Assembly: GCA_907163375.1 (NCBI GenBank)
Contig: CAJQUW010003151.1
Location: 62,001-126,000 of the forward strand
DNA from: Prostheceraeus crozeri
Lineage: Eukaryota > Platyhelminthes > Polycladida > Euryleptidae
Direction: 5' to 3'
Length of the DNA stretch: 64,000 nt
The translations under genes and the position numbers were made by a program. Position 1 is the stretch's first letter, and each line of letters begins with the position of its first letter. Shown piece after piece: positions 44,862 to 54,994 of the stretch. A model generated the notes under the pieces. That model saw nothing but the letters and a program-made list of their open reading frames with translations, searched no databases and was not told the origin of the DNA.

Positions 44862-46750
44862 TTTCATCTCAAACTTTCAGAAGAATTACGTCATTACTCC
44901 GGCGGATAAGGCCGCCAACAATTTTGTCATTGTCATCATCATCATTGTGTGTAAGAAGTATTACCTCATTGTCCTCTTGAACGAACTAGGCTTTGGCCTT
45001 AGAAGTTTCAATGCTGTTGGTAATCAGACTTACGCACCAGTAATCTCTTCCATTAATGACATAATTGCCGAACATTGCACCACCCTCAAGGATTCCTTTG
45101 GCATAACGGTTAAAGATAAATTTATGGTTTTACCTAAACTTTTCTGGATACCTAAATTGCACAAAAATCCGTATAAAAGTAGATTCATAGCTGGTGCTAG
45201 GAACAGCACTTCCAAAGATTTGGCCATACTGGTGAACAAAGGTTTGCAATTAATCCGGGACAAGTTTAGTAGTTATTGCCTTTCCATCAAGCATAATTCT
45301 GGTGTGAACGCCTTCTGGAGCATTAACTCTTCTGGGGAATTCCTTGACAGGATGTCGTGTTTGAATTGCCACTCCTTACAAGTTTATGATTTCTCCACAC
45401 TCTATACGAATCTTAATTTAGACCAGGTTATGGAGTCATTGAAAGACTTATGTGAGTTAATTTTTAGCAGTTCCAAGAGCTTTATTTGCATTGGCTATTA
45501 TAGAACCTTCTTCTCGAATAAAAAATACAGAGGGTATCACTGCTGGTCCAAAACCCAATTCCTTAATGCAATTAGTTTTATCCTGAATAACACTTTTGTC
45601 ACTTTCGGGGGACTTGTCTTCAAGCAAATTCGAGGCATACCTATGGGTGGGAATTCCAGCTCACTCTTAGCTGACCTGTTTTTGGCTTACAGGGAGTTTT
45701 ATTTTGTGAGGGGACTCCTAGCGAGTAAGAGATTTGGCTTAGCAAAACTTCTCTCTCGTACCACTAGGTATGTCGATGACATTTGTGTGTTTAACTTCAA
45801 ACATTTTGATAAGATCCTTCCTGAAATCTACCCGGTAGATCTCTTGGCTTGCAGAAGCGGGGACAACAACAAATGTGTTAATTATTTGGATGTTAAAATC
45901 AGGATCGAAGATGGTGGCCATTACATCACAGAGGTTTACCATAAGGTTGATGAGTTCAGCTTCCCAGTGGTGCTGTATACTTTCCCCGAGAGTAACATGC
46001 CTTTGAACACTGGCTTAAACATCTTTGCTGCCCAACTCATCAGATTCGCTAGGATTTCTTCTGATGCTTCCGCCTTCATATCAAGAGCTAAGGGCATTTT
46101 TGATATCTTTAAAGGACGGGGTTATAAGAATAATTTGCTGGTTAATTCTTGCATTAAGTCCTTCTCCAAGAATAGGTTCCTCGTTTTTAAGTTTGGTTGT
46201 TTTTCACCCCGCCAGATGCCATCCATCATTGGCATGTTGGGCTAAGATAACCTCTTCTAGTTTCAAGTGCGTCCTTTTGTCCAAATATATTAAAAAAAAT
46301 TTTTTCGGTTTGGTTCTGCTATGTTTCCTCAGGCTTGGAGAGACCTTCCATATCGTACATTCGATATGGTTGGCCTGGCCCCGCCATGTGGTATAGGTTG
46401 GAGGTTAGGGGCCGAAACCTTGCTTCATGCAGCCACATGGTTCCTCCCTGATGACTCCATACATAGCAAACTTAATTTTGGTTTTTTTTAGGTTTCTTTC
46501 TTGTATGATAAAAATTAAATCGTTAAGTTTTAATTTATTTCCCTTACCGTCTTTAGTTGAGTAGACTTGCCTTTATACGTATTTCAGTACCTGCTCTATA
46601 CTAGAGTAGGTTACTCTATGTTGTCAGTATTATTTCATTCATTCATGACTTTTAATTACCTAATTATTTACAAGATTCTCCACTAGGGTAATTGTTTAAC
46701 TTTGGCGTCTTCCGTTTCCTGGATTCTTCGAATTTTTTAACCGTGTCGTG
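44862..46750 (+). mobile_element. PLE of a separate lineage (possibly Naiad-like), 5'-truncated
   Basis: A 1.9-kb plus-strand unit inserted head-on into the minus-strand LINE. Its coding frame starts abruptly at the junction. A 3' untranslated part of about 500 bp follows the stop at 46245, with a GC-rich inverted motif near 46345-46375 (ATATCGTACATTCGATAT). The polymerase differs strongly from the other PLEs in this window. From memory, this motif set belongs to the widespread invertebrate PLE group whose nuclease is placed before the polymerase; that part is not present here. Confidence 0.7.
44866..46245 (+). CDS. PLE-type reverse transcriptase without C-terminal nuclease
   Basis: About 459 codons are open from the junction at 44866 to TAA at 46243. 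Early blocks: KNYVITPADKAANN (44881), FWIPKLHKNPYKSRFIAGA (45145) and motif A VYDFSTLYTNLN (45385). Then FKQIRGIPMGGNSSSLLADL (45620), catalytic TRYVDDICVF (45762), NYLDVKI (45880) and QLIRFARISS. No GIY-YIG motif follows, unlike classical Penelope. The sole internal oddity is a run of ATC codons that lengthens the VIV segment after ADKAANN. The frame has no start codon of its own, so it is a 5'-truncated but otherwise intact copy. Confidence 0.85.
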   Translation: MSNFQKNYVITPADKAANNFVIVIIIIVCKKYYLIVLLNELGFGLRSFNAVGNQTYAPVISSINDIIAEHCTTLKDSFGITVKDKFMVLPKLFWIPKLHKNPYKSRFIAGARNSTSKDLAILVNKGLQLIRDKFSSYCLSIKHNSGVNAFWSINSSGEFLDRMSCLNCHSLQVYDFSTLYTNLNLDQVMESLKDLCELIFSSSKSFICIGYYRTFFSNKKYRGYHCWSKTQFLNAISFILNNTFVTFGGLVFKQIRGIPMGGNSSSLLADLFLAYREFYFVRGLLASKRFGLAKLLSRTTRYVDDICVFNFKHFDKILPEIYPVDLLACRSGDNNKCVNYLDVKIRIEDGGHYITEVYHKVDEFSFPVVLYTFPESNMPLNTGLNIFAAQLIRFARISSDASAFISRAKGIFDIFKGRGYKNNLLVNSCIKSFSKNRFLVFKFGCFSPRQMPSIIGMLG

Positions 46751-47880
46751 TCTTAATTTGATCTATACAGATGAAGTAACTGGCTTGCTACTGATCTACA
46801 CGCAATCCTTTCTAAAAGCTTTGAAAGAGTAAGAAGCAAGGAAATAGGTCGAAATATCTTGCTATCAAATTTACCAGCTTTCGGTATGGGTACGACATTC
46901 GCTATCTTCCAAAAAGATTGAACATATCCTGACTTAATAGACATGCAGAAAAGATGTAGCACAGGGTAACACAATATATGTGCAGATTCACGAATCAACT
47001 TGGGTGACAATATGTCAATGCCAGGACTTTTCAATTTCACATTTATCATGTCGAAGAAAACGGTTTCAACCGACAGATCAGGCAACCACGGGAATTCATT
47101 ACAAGCAGGCAGCACAGCATTCATCAAATCACCCTCGTCTGAGAAATGAGACTCAAAAGACTCTGCAAAGGATTCAGCAGCGTGTCTAGGCGTAGGGTGA
47201 CCTTGAATAAAGCACATGATCTCGATTTGAAGTCACACATCTCACGAACGATTGTCCAAATGCTCCCACCCTTATCCGAACCATAGGTACTTCGACGAAC
47301 CCAACTTTGCTTGGCTTTCAAAATTTCGAACTTGACTTTATCCCTGTAATGTACGTAGGGCAACATATCACCGTTTCTGAAAGCCTTATCTCAAATTGAT
47401 CATATGCTTCAGTAGTGGAGCAATGATTATCCAAGCTTTGTCCCTGGAAGACATCTCAATAATGAAAGAATAAATGGCAACTTCAATGAAAGAATAAAAC
47501 ATGGCACATTTTTCCTCTAAATTGAGATGGTCGCTGTAGATATAGAGCCACGGTGCAAGATCAAGACATTGAACAAAGCTGTCGATATGACTTTTCCGAA
47601 AATCAAAAATCTTTTTGACATGGGATACACATGAGAACGAGTTGTAAGGTTTCAGTAAAATAGCGACATGGTCAGAAAGGCCGAACGCTGGACAGGAAAT
47701 AGCCGAATTGTATTTGGTTGCAAGCGATGAATCAGCAAATATCTTATCTAGGGTAGCCGTACCCCGAGTAAGAAAGTTAACAATTTGAGTTAGTCCAAAC
47801 TGATTTTCAAAAGCATCAGATGGAAAATTGTTGAAATCACCAGCTAGCATGATTAACAACAATGAGATTAAATACACGAT

Positions 47881-48153
47881 AGATCAGATTGCCATGCAAA
47901 AGATGTGCGGCTGGTAGGATTCGAACCTACGACCAAGGTTAACTAGACCTGTGCTCTAACCAACTGAGCTACGAGCCACTTACACGACTCGGCCAATTGG
48001 CAGGATCAAACCCTCACCACCACACATCAGTTGTCAAGGCAATAATAATCAATGAATAAATAACACGTCACAATTGTGACCGCCGACATTAAGGCAAGTA
48101 GCGGGGATCGATTGTCCACCAAAACAAACATCTTAAGCCATGTCGTGAAAGCA
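47881..48153 (-). mobile_element. tRNA-containing retroposon with 29-bp target duplication
   Basis: A 273-bp insertion is bordered by ATTAACAACA[A/G]TGAGATTAAATACACGAT on both sides (47852-47880 and 48154-48182; one difference). It interrupts the endonuclease coding of the LINE. On the minus strand it reads about 175 bp of unknown sequence, then a tRNA-like unit, then about 25 bp. The long target duplication points to retroposition. A tRNA near the 3' end is unlike a standard SINE, where the tRNA is at the front. Confidence 0.75.
47906..47979 (-). tRNA. tRNA-like sequence, anticodon AGU (Thr-like), probably a pseudogene
   Basis: The minus strand shows a D arm GCTCAGTTGGTTAGAGC (A box), anticodon loop CTAGTTA giving AGT, and a T arm GTAGGTTCGAATCCTAC (B box) with perfect 5-bp stem. 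The acceptor GTGGCTC pairs with AGCCGC over six positions (one G-U) but there is an extra base before the D stem and a mismatch at position 7. T follows the anticodon where a purine is usual. These defects and the flanking target duplication favour a retroposed copy over a working gene. Confidence 0.6.
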
Positions 48154-48633
48154 ATTAACAACAGTGAGATTAAATACACGATGAAGATGTGAGACAGGGG
48201 ATAAAGATCGAGAAAAAGACGCAATGAATCTTGAATGAAAACTGAAATCTCGTCTATACTAGCTGCAGGCAAGTTAAGAGGAATGTAAACGTTCAGAAGA
48301 CAAATCTGAGGATTATTAATGATGCACAGGCACTAAATGGACATACGACAATTTGAGAGATTGGTGACGGTGTAAGACAAGTTATTACGGACGTATATGC
48401 AGACGCCTCCACCTTTTTTGCCGTTGCTTCTGTCACAGCGAAGAGGTTGTGAATAATCAGTCACGTATACTTCATCGTTGGATATGGTGTCGCACAGCCA
48501 GCTTTCAGTGATAGCAATAATACTGGGTTTGACAGTGCGAGAAAATATGTGAAGCTCGTCACTCTTTGGACGGAGGGAGCGAATATTAGTTAAAAGAAAC
48601 GAAGTAACTAGCGAAGGTAACTAGTATTAAAAT

Positions 48634-48842
48634 TACCGTATATGCTCAAATAATAGCCCCCGGCTATGATTTCATTGTTTAGTGTACCACCCGGCTATTA
48701 TTGGAGATCCGGCCGTTAAAAGAGACCAGTCTGGAACATATTAGAGACCAGGCTATTATTTCATTACCTGGCAGATGACCCGGCTATTAATAGAGACCCG
48801 GCTGTTAAAAGAGACCCGGCTATAAAAAGAGCAGATACGGTA
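48634..48842. repeat. 209-bp MITE with internal short tandem units
   Basis: Inverted ends TACCGTATATGCTC and GAGCAGATACGGTA (one difference over 14). Inside, CCGGCTATTA and CCGGCTGTTAAAAGAGAC units repeat about seven times. It lies between ORF1 and ORF2 of the LINE, two bases beyond the ORF1 stop. TACCGTAT-ended MITEs are, from memory, widespread in animals; superfamily not assigned. Confidence 0.8.
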
Positions 48843-48843
48843 C

Positions 48844-49467
48844 TTATGTAAAATTTTTACCTCCATCAGTGCAGCGCAAGGCAATGCGACCCCTGCGTAT
48901 CACATAATCATTGCCACTAGCATTCAGGCGTTTCAATTCTGATCGAAGAGCCTTTTCATGTAACTGTTGTGACTGAGTTAAGTCCTCCTTGATGAAGATT
49001 TTCTTTGTGGACTCATTTTGTCTCAAGTACCTAGCCTTCCTCAAAATACTCAGTTTATCTTCGAAGGTGCGACTTTTCACTAGTAAAAGTCTGATGCCAT
49101 CGCGATTTGGTCGACCTATACGCTTGATAGATTCTGCTGAAAAAGGTGACACGTTAAGAACGTCAGCAATAGCCTTAACCTCATTAGCATCATGTGAAGT
49201 TCTGTCGCCTACACTCCCATTGATAGCTTCAGGAACACCGTGAAATACTAAGTTTTGACGTCTAGAAAATCTGTCAGTGACTTCAATCAACATGGTGTCC
49301 GAAAACGAATCAAATTCGCTTTTTATCAGCTCGTTTTCAGCCTTTAAGTTTTCATACATAGAAAACAAGCGATTGTACTTAGTTGTAAGGTTGTTTAGGT
49401 TATCTATGAAAGGTTTCAACATACTATCGATCTTATCAGACACTAATTTAGCGATACTGTCAGACAT
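48844..49467 (-). CDS. LINE ORF1 protein, intact
   Basis: 207 codons from ATG to TAA with no break. Residues 1-60 form a coiled coil (NNLTTKYNRLFSMYENLKAE). RRQNLVFHGVPEA (about 69-81) starts the RRM-like domain, with IKRIGRPN and RLLLVKSRTFEDKLSILR later, and a C-terminal basic part (LTQSQQLHEKALRSELKRLN). ORF1 proteins coat LINE RNA. This length is short but usual for the group. Intactness contrasts with the damage to ORF2. Confidence 0.85.
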   Translation of the reverse strand: MSDSIAKLVSDKIDSMLKPFIDNLNNLTTKYNRLFSMYENLKAENELIKSEFDSFSDTMLIEVTDRFSRRQNLVFHGVPEAINGSVGDRTSHDANEVKAIADVLNVSPFSAESIKRIGRPNRDGIRLLLVKSRTFEDKLSILRKARYLRQNESTKKIFIKEDLTQSQQLHEKALRSELKRLNASGNDYVIRRGRIALRCTDGGKNFT

Positions 49468-49504
49468 ATTTTCTACGTTTTAAAGATTATCATTTCGACA
49501 ATTA

Positions 49505-50678
49505 CAGTCCGTTTCATAAAAAGTGGATCATCCTAAAATTTGACTAAATAAAACATAAATATGATACAGAAAGCATTTTTCATGTTATTTCATGTCCCTA
49601 ATATATTTAGATGTCCTTATATAATCTGATAAGCTATGATACAGTAACGGTTCTTAAGAAGCTAATATTTTGTGGCCCTACCCTTATTGTCAATGACATT
49701 ACCACTTCGTCTAGGCATTGATTCGATGATATCGTTGATTTTTGACTGATCTAACTTTCTCCACTCTCTTTTTAACAGTGACGTAAGTTGTGATACACCA
49801 TCTGTAGGTAGCAGTGAACGACGAACGTTACGTTTTAGAATACTCCATACATTTTCTATGGGATTCAGATCAGGAGAACGAGCTGGCCAAGATAATGTCC
49901 AAGATAATGTCCTAAACCTTAATTGAGACTTGCATAATTGACTCTACTACTCCTGACCATCACTATCCTTCAGACGGACTGATGTCTCTACGTTTGGATG
50001 TTTTGCGTGGACGGCCAGAGCCCTCTTTACGACAGAGTCGAAAATCATCATTATGCCATCGATGCACATTTGTGTAAGGGACATTTAGTCGCTTGCTTGT
50101 CGCTCGCAAAGAAAAACCTAGTTCTAGCAAGGGTGACACTTTGCCTTTTGTGAATGCGATCTCGTTATTGTTCATTTGTGCTTTGTATTGTTTTCTACCG
50201 GTAAGAGATAGATTTCTAGCTGAAAGCAATCAGGAGTGCTGCCAACACCACCGCAACGAAGTCAGGAAGCTATGGAACATGAAGTCCAGTTAATCACATG
50301 CAGCAGTTACATTATTGTTGATGAATAATGGTGCTATACTGGCTCTGATTGACCGATTTTCTTTATTTTTGTTTTGCTTGATAGCTTTTGGCTTGTAGAA
50401 CAACATATTACATAACAAAGGGAACAAATGTAATTTTATAAGAGTGAGGTATGTTTTTGTGTAACATTGCTAAATGAAGATCAAATTATCTACTACTTTT
50501 TTATCTATAACAGGAAAACAACTCAATATTCATGCTTGAAATTTCCAACAATGATATTAGTAAGCACAACTGACATATCTTCCAAATTTGAGAGAAATTC
50601 GTTCAAGTTTGGCGGAGTTCGACAAAGTTGAAGTTAAGGCGATGTTTAAGGGTGATCCATTTTTTATGAAACAATCTG
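49505..50678 (-). mobile_element. Tc1-type DNA transposon, copy 2, internally deleted (1174 bp)
   Basis: TA flanks both ends (49503-49504, 50679-50680). Its termini match those of copy 1 (CAGTCCGTTTCATAAAAA and, at the other end, CAGATTGTTTCATAAAAA). It is about 480 bp shorter than copy 1 because two internal segments of the transposase gene are gone. It lies in the 5' region of the LINE, in the same orientation as that LINE. Confidence 0.93.
49666..50229 (-). pseudogene. Tc1 transposase remnant
   Basis: The N-terminal 70 residues (50229-49963, KVSPLLELGFSLRATSKRL, GSGRPRKTSKRRD) are nearly the same as in copy 1. They are joined directly to SVRLKDSD from just after the first catalytic Asp, and then, after another deletion, to the C-terminal part with SPDLNPIENVW. 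The first two Asp residues of the catalytic triad are missing. An AAGATAATGTCC duplication at about 49890 is specific to this copy. Confidence 0.88.
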
Positions 50679-51326
50679 TATCTTTCACATGGATCAACAC
50701 ATGGATCAACGCTTGCTTTGTTATAGTATTCTTCTTCAGTTCTTGTTCGGTATTTGACAATCGAACAATACTATCTACAACATTCATGACTGCAGCAAGA
50801 CAATGATTGCAATATGCTGGTAAAGCACGACCACAAGACCGCCGCTATCTAAACAGGATCAAAAGCTAAAATTACAAAGGACGCCTAGATATCGAAGCTA
50901 CCCTCTGATGTTACGTGATAGATGACGTCGTACAGATACATAACCGAGTGTGACCAATAAAATGATGGAAATTCACGACCACGGAACACGGAACTGGCGA
51001 AGAACAGTGGAAATCGCAGACCGAATGGGAATGAGAACTCCAGAACCACAAGACGAAACGCAGTAAAAGCAACACAGAAATACACAACACGCAACGGAGA
51101 GACGAAAGACCCAAGAAACGACGAAAAACAGCCAGAGGAACCAAACAAACGAAGTCACAGATGATCACAAACCAGAGACGACGAGAGAGACACAACCGAT
51201 GCGTACGATGCTAGATCTACTTCAGATACTTCAGAATTTCATTTTTATTTGGGTTTTCGATAAAGAAGTATGAATGTCGGACATCAAAACTATTATTCTT
51301 GAGAAGCCAGAGGCAAGTCTTTGAAT

Positions 51327-52215
51327 ATATATTTATTTCCAATAATTGTCAAGCTTTAACAAATGCACCATCGGTGCATAATCATAGAAATGAAAAACTG
51401 TATTGGTCCACGACAACAAATCGTTAGACGCAGTACAAAACACAATGTAAAGTAATTGTACAACAATTTCGCAGATGAGTCATCATTCACAGGAAAATTA
51501 TACAGTATAATGCTGAGACACACGTGAGGTAGCAAACCTACTTACAAAAATTAATTAATGATAATTTGAAGCGGACAATGCGAAGAAGGCGAATTGTGAG
51601 GGCAAAACGAGACACTCGAGTTGTAGCTTCGTTGAAAAATGGTCGAAGGGGATGAGTTTGATCGTCGTTGATTTTCCGGATGAATTGCGTGCATATTGAG
51701 TCAACCGCTTCTCTAATGTCAGGCGCGATCGGTTCACCGATGATCCTCCCGGCTGTGCGTTCAACGGTCTTCAGTTTCCTCCAAAGGCATCCAGAAACGT
51801 TAACAAATACAAAACAACAATAAATGAGGATGGATCGAATGAAGGTTGAGTAAGCGGTGCGAATAATGACCAGAGGAAGCCCTGCTTTCTTTAAATTTCA
51901 TAAGATAGAAATTCTTTGATGCGCCTTAGAAATTATACTGATTACATGGATATACCACTTAAGGTTAGCGAACAGGTGAATGCCTAAAAGTTTCACCGAA
52001 GAAACGGTCTTTGGAATATCATTCTATGATTTGATAGGTGAGACAATCAGACTGTTATTCGTGATGATTTTGAAAACTGTACATTTTGAAGAATTTAACT
52101 TCAGTCCAGCAGTATTGGACCAAGCAGTGACATCATCAAATTCTGCTTGTAGCCGGTCTTCCTCACTCTCTCTCACAAAATGTAAAATTGTGAGGTCGTC
52201 GCCATACATGTAATA
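51327..52215 (-). mobile_element. LINE 3' fragment
   Basis: The minus strand holds the end of a LINE reverse transcriptase from the catalytic MYGDDLTILHF (52209) through LKLNSSKCTVFK, KLLGIHLF and RTAYSTFIRS to a C-terminus near 51555. It ends in an AATAAATATATATT tail at 51327. Several breaks are present and everything before the catalytic motif is missing. It is a different family from its neighbour at 43621-51215. Confidence 0.8.
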
Positions 52216-52770
52216 GTGTAAGAGTTAGGACAAATAGTTGAAAAACTGTCACTGGCCATACAGAACACGGCAACATCATGCTGTTGCAAAAAAACAACTA
52301 CAAAGACGTATGCATCTTCTGCAAGTTTCGTTTAATTCTTGATGTGGTGAGATAGCAAATTCCGTAAGACGTGTTTTCCCGTATATTTCTTGGAGGACTC
52401 GAGTGTCATAAATCTTTAATTAAAAGTAACGGAAGATTGCAAATTCGATTTTTCATCGGATTTCTCCGGAAATGCAAATGCGTCTGCACATCTTTTAAAG
52501 ATTTTGTGTTTATTAATTTAACATTTTTAATAGTCGGCTGACGAGAGCTGGGTGCCTATTTTTGATTTATTGATAGAAGAATGAAAAATTTTTTAAGAAT
52601 AGCATATATTACTAATCTATTTTATTGATGATTCAGAGCAAATAATGAGTTCTGATCATTAATGCTGCTGATTGATAGGAAATTCCGTTTATCAATCAGC
52701 GGTGCCATCGAGCTAAATATAGAAGTATAGGTCAGGAAAACGGTTTTGGTGAGCTCGAAATTGTATTATG
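52216..52770. other. No gene seen
   Basis: AT-rich, short frames only. Confidence 0.5.
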
Positions 52771-52804
52771 ACATACAAATTTTCGGCCGAAGCCTCTGTC
52801 AAGT
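52771..52804 (-). other. Hammerhead-like hairpin at PLE 3' end
   Basis: Minus strand: CTTGACAGA, hairpin GGC-TTCG-GCC, then GAAAATTTG. This is one of the two closest matches in the window to a hammerhead layout: UGA box, stable stem with UUCG loop, GAAA. The 5' box has one extra base relative to CUGANGA. Confidence 0.4.
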
Positions 52805-53229
52805 ACAGCTTTAATGGCTTGCCAGGAAAGCGACGCTAAATCATTCCGCCGTGGAGTGTCACTCAGATTGACAGTGTCAGACGACAAACAAATAGACAGC
52901 AAAAGATAATAGAAATATGAATGGAGCTGCCGATAAAACCAGTTGACAATCAGCTGATCAAAAGACTTTACAAGGAAATAAAATCAAATAAAATGAAATC
53001 GAATCGTTCAAGAAGGGTCATAAAAAGAAGGTTCCTCTAAACATCCAATTGACGTCGACAACAACCATTCATAAGAATGTTACTACTTTCACGAATATGC
53101 ATCGCCTCATCAGATCGTCTGACGTTCGGATGCTGGAGGTTTGAGTCAAGAACTTTCCATGACAAGGACAATCTTTCAGTTTGTGCTTGCGGTTCACCAA
53201 TGTTGTGAAAGTGTGATAGGTGTCTAAAG

Positions 53230-54994
53230 CAGGGTTGGCTTTTTGCCGGCTAAAACTGGTTTTTGCCACTAAGTGGTAAAAACCACGTAAAAACCGGCAA
53301 AAACTGGTAAAAGCCGGCTAAAACTAAAATTCCGAAAAATCAGTCTATTTCTTCACAAAATGATCGACAGCAAGTTGGGGTTTAAGTATTACGGTGCATG
53401 CGGGTTTGCAGTTTGCAACTCTTCTTCCAAAACGTGACATTTATTCTGTGATGGAACCCCATGATATGTTTTTATAACGAACAACAATCGATGTTGTCTT
53501 TCTTTAGGATTGCTCTGCCCTTTTCTAGTGATTTAAGAACAAATGTAGACTTCAGCACCATTTTGGCTCTTTGGTTCATGTAGCAGAAGTTGTTAGATAC
53601 TCGCAGAATTATCATCAAATGAATGAAAAAATGAAAATAAATATATGAATATAACTGGTTTATACATAGAACTAAATTAAGCAAACCACTTTCTTCATGT
53701 GGACGAGCTTCAATAATCCCACTGTCATTCTTCTGTGTTGAGTGTTCAGCAAGAATATAGAGTGTATGTTAATAGTAGCTTAGGTTTCATTAAATCTAGA
53801 TTCGAACCAAGGTCTCATGAACGCAGAGAAAACACTCTATCAAAAAGTCTCTGCACTGGAAAATCTCACCTCCCAAATCAAGCAATGTGCAACAGTCAAT
53901 TAGAATGCATTTCTACTTTTTTTAGAAATATACTAAATGTACTAATGCTTGTGACTGTAGCAGGAAATCATGATTTGCAAGAACAAATAATAATAAAATA
54001 ACATAGTTCGCACCAGCAATCTTGATAAGGTGAGGTATAATGTATGTCTGAACAGCTTCAGTTATAATCTCAACAAAAGAACATGTCCAGTAAGCTGTAA
54101 AATTGATCTTGTTAATAGAATCTGAGAGCGACAAACAATTTTGACATTATTGCGATATGCAAGTTTGTTTAAAGTTCTTGAAATTTCCATATTTTGAGCT
54201 CAAATCAAAACTTTACTTTCGGTTTTAAATTCATTTAACATAACCTTATCCCCTAAATATGTGAGGGGAAATTACCATGACATGAAAAATGTTGAAGGGC
54301 AAAATTTTTAATCTAGTCCTTTTGGGAGTGCAGGATAAATTTCATTGTAATATTCGTGTAATCACAATAGGTATGGGACATTTGCCACAGATTTAGAAGA
54401 CAAGCTATTCTATGAGATCAGCAGGGAGGTTAATTGTAGAAATCCGAGGCCAGATTTCTACATTTTCCTACCCTTCTGGCTTCATGGAATGCCTGTTTTC
54501 GATCTTTTATATAGAGCCAAGTGATTTCCTTCCAGCATGGACGTCTGTTGCATCTTACAATGAATGAAATTCGTAAAGCAACAAAATGCGTGCACACTTA
54601 GAAGAATAATGCACAACAGCTTTGTAACAATATTTTTTGTAATAATTCATATTCTTACACCTATACTTGGAACATATTCTTGATTGAAATGCGATATTGA
54701 TAGGTTTGAATTGTGAAAAAGCAGGCCTAAATGTTTATCGAATGATGAAAAAGTAAAGTGAACTGATTGCGACTAACGTTCATCAATAAAGTAAGGAGTG
54801 ACGATGATCCCTTATATTGTGTGTACTCAAAAAACTTAAGTGGTTATGCTGGAAAAATAGTTTTAGCCAGTTTTTGCCAGTTTTAGCCGAAAAATGGTGA
54901 CAAAAGCTGGTGGTTTTTACCAGGTTTTTTCCAGGTTTTTACCGGTTTTTACCAGGTGGTAAAAACCAGGGTGGTTTTTACTGGCCAACCCTGG
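53230..54994. mobile_element. Non-autonomous hAT element (1765 bp)
   Basis: The ends read CAGGGTTGGC and GCCAACCCTG, typical hAT inverted termini. The flanking 8 bp are GTCTAAAG (53222-53229) and GTTTAAAC (54995-55002), matching at six positions, as expected for an old 8-bp target duplication. Subterminal regions have many GGTTTTTACC, GGTAAAAACC and GCCAGTTTTAGCC units on both strands, probable transposase-binding arrays. No hAT transposase frame was seen inside. The AT-rich interior of about 1.5 kb has only short frames. Confidence 0.88.

Larger units (their letters stand above)
43813..48630 (-). pseudogene. LINE ORF2, broken and interrupted
   Basis: In coding order: the endonuclease start at 48350-48600 (NIRSLRPKSDELHIF, ITESWLCDT, GGGVCIYVRNN), its middle at 48183-48272 and end at 47386-47851 (LAGDFNNFPS, LDKIF, FGLSDHVAI). 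A linker follows at 47124-47366. The first half of the reverse transcriptase is at 46753-47217 (SPGIDILSPKLIRE, FRPISLLLTLSKLLER) and the second at 43813-44856 (LSFDLCRAFDSLSH, SSGVPQGSILSPMIF, catalytic KYADDVLVLI, FNFCLTWDNHIDD). A PLE splits the reverse transcriptase and a retroposon splits the endonuclease. There are also at least two frame changes. Confidence 0.88.
43621..51215 (-). mobile_element. LINE with four younger insertions
   Basis: One minus-strand LINE can be followed from a 3' TAATAATAATAG end at 43621 to a T-rich (on its own strand) 5' region near 51215. It is interrupted by a PLE (about 44862-46750), a tRNA-containing retroposon (47881-48153), a MITE (48634-48842) and a Tc1 (49505-50678). 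Removing these leaves about 4 kb, a normal full length. ORF1 is intact; ORF2 has several breaks. It is of the same clade as the 7.3-kb LINE. Confidence 0.85.

Noticed and set aside
46410-46455. GAAAC and CTGATGA in permuted hammerhead order in the 3' region of the 44.9-kb PLE
   Set aside because: A short AACC/GGTT pairing exists, but there is no room for the stem I hairpin and stem II does not pair. Probably chance.
50885-51195. Three overlapping minus-strand frames rich in Phe, Cys, Val and Ser at 50.9-51.2 kb
   Set aside because: Low-complexity products of the T-rich 5' region of the LINE; all three frames are open only because of the base bias.
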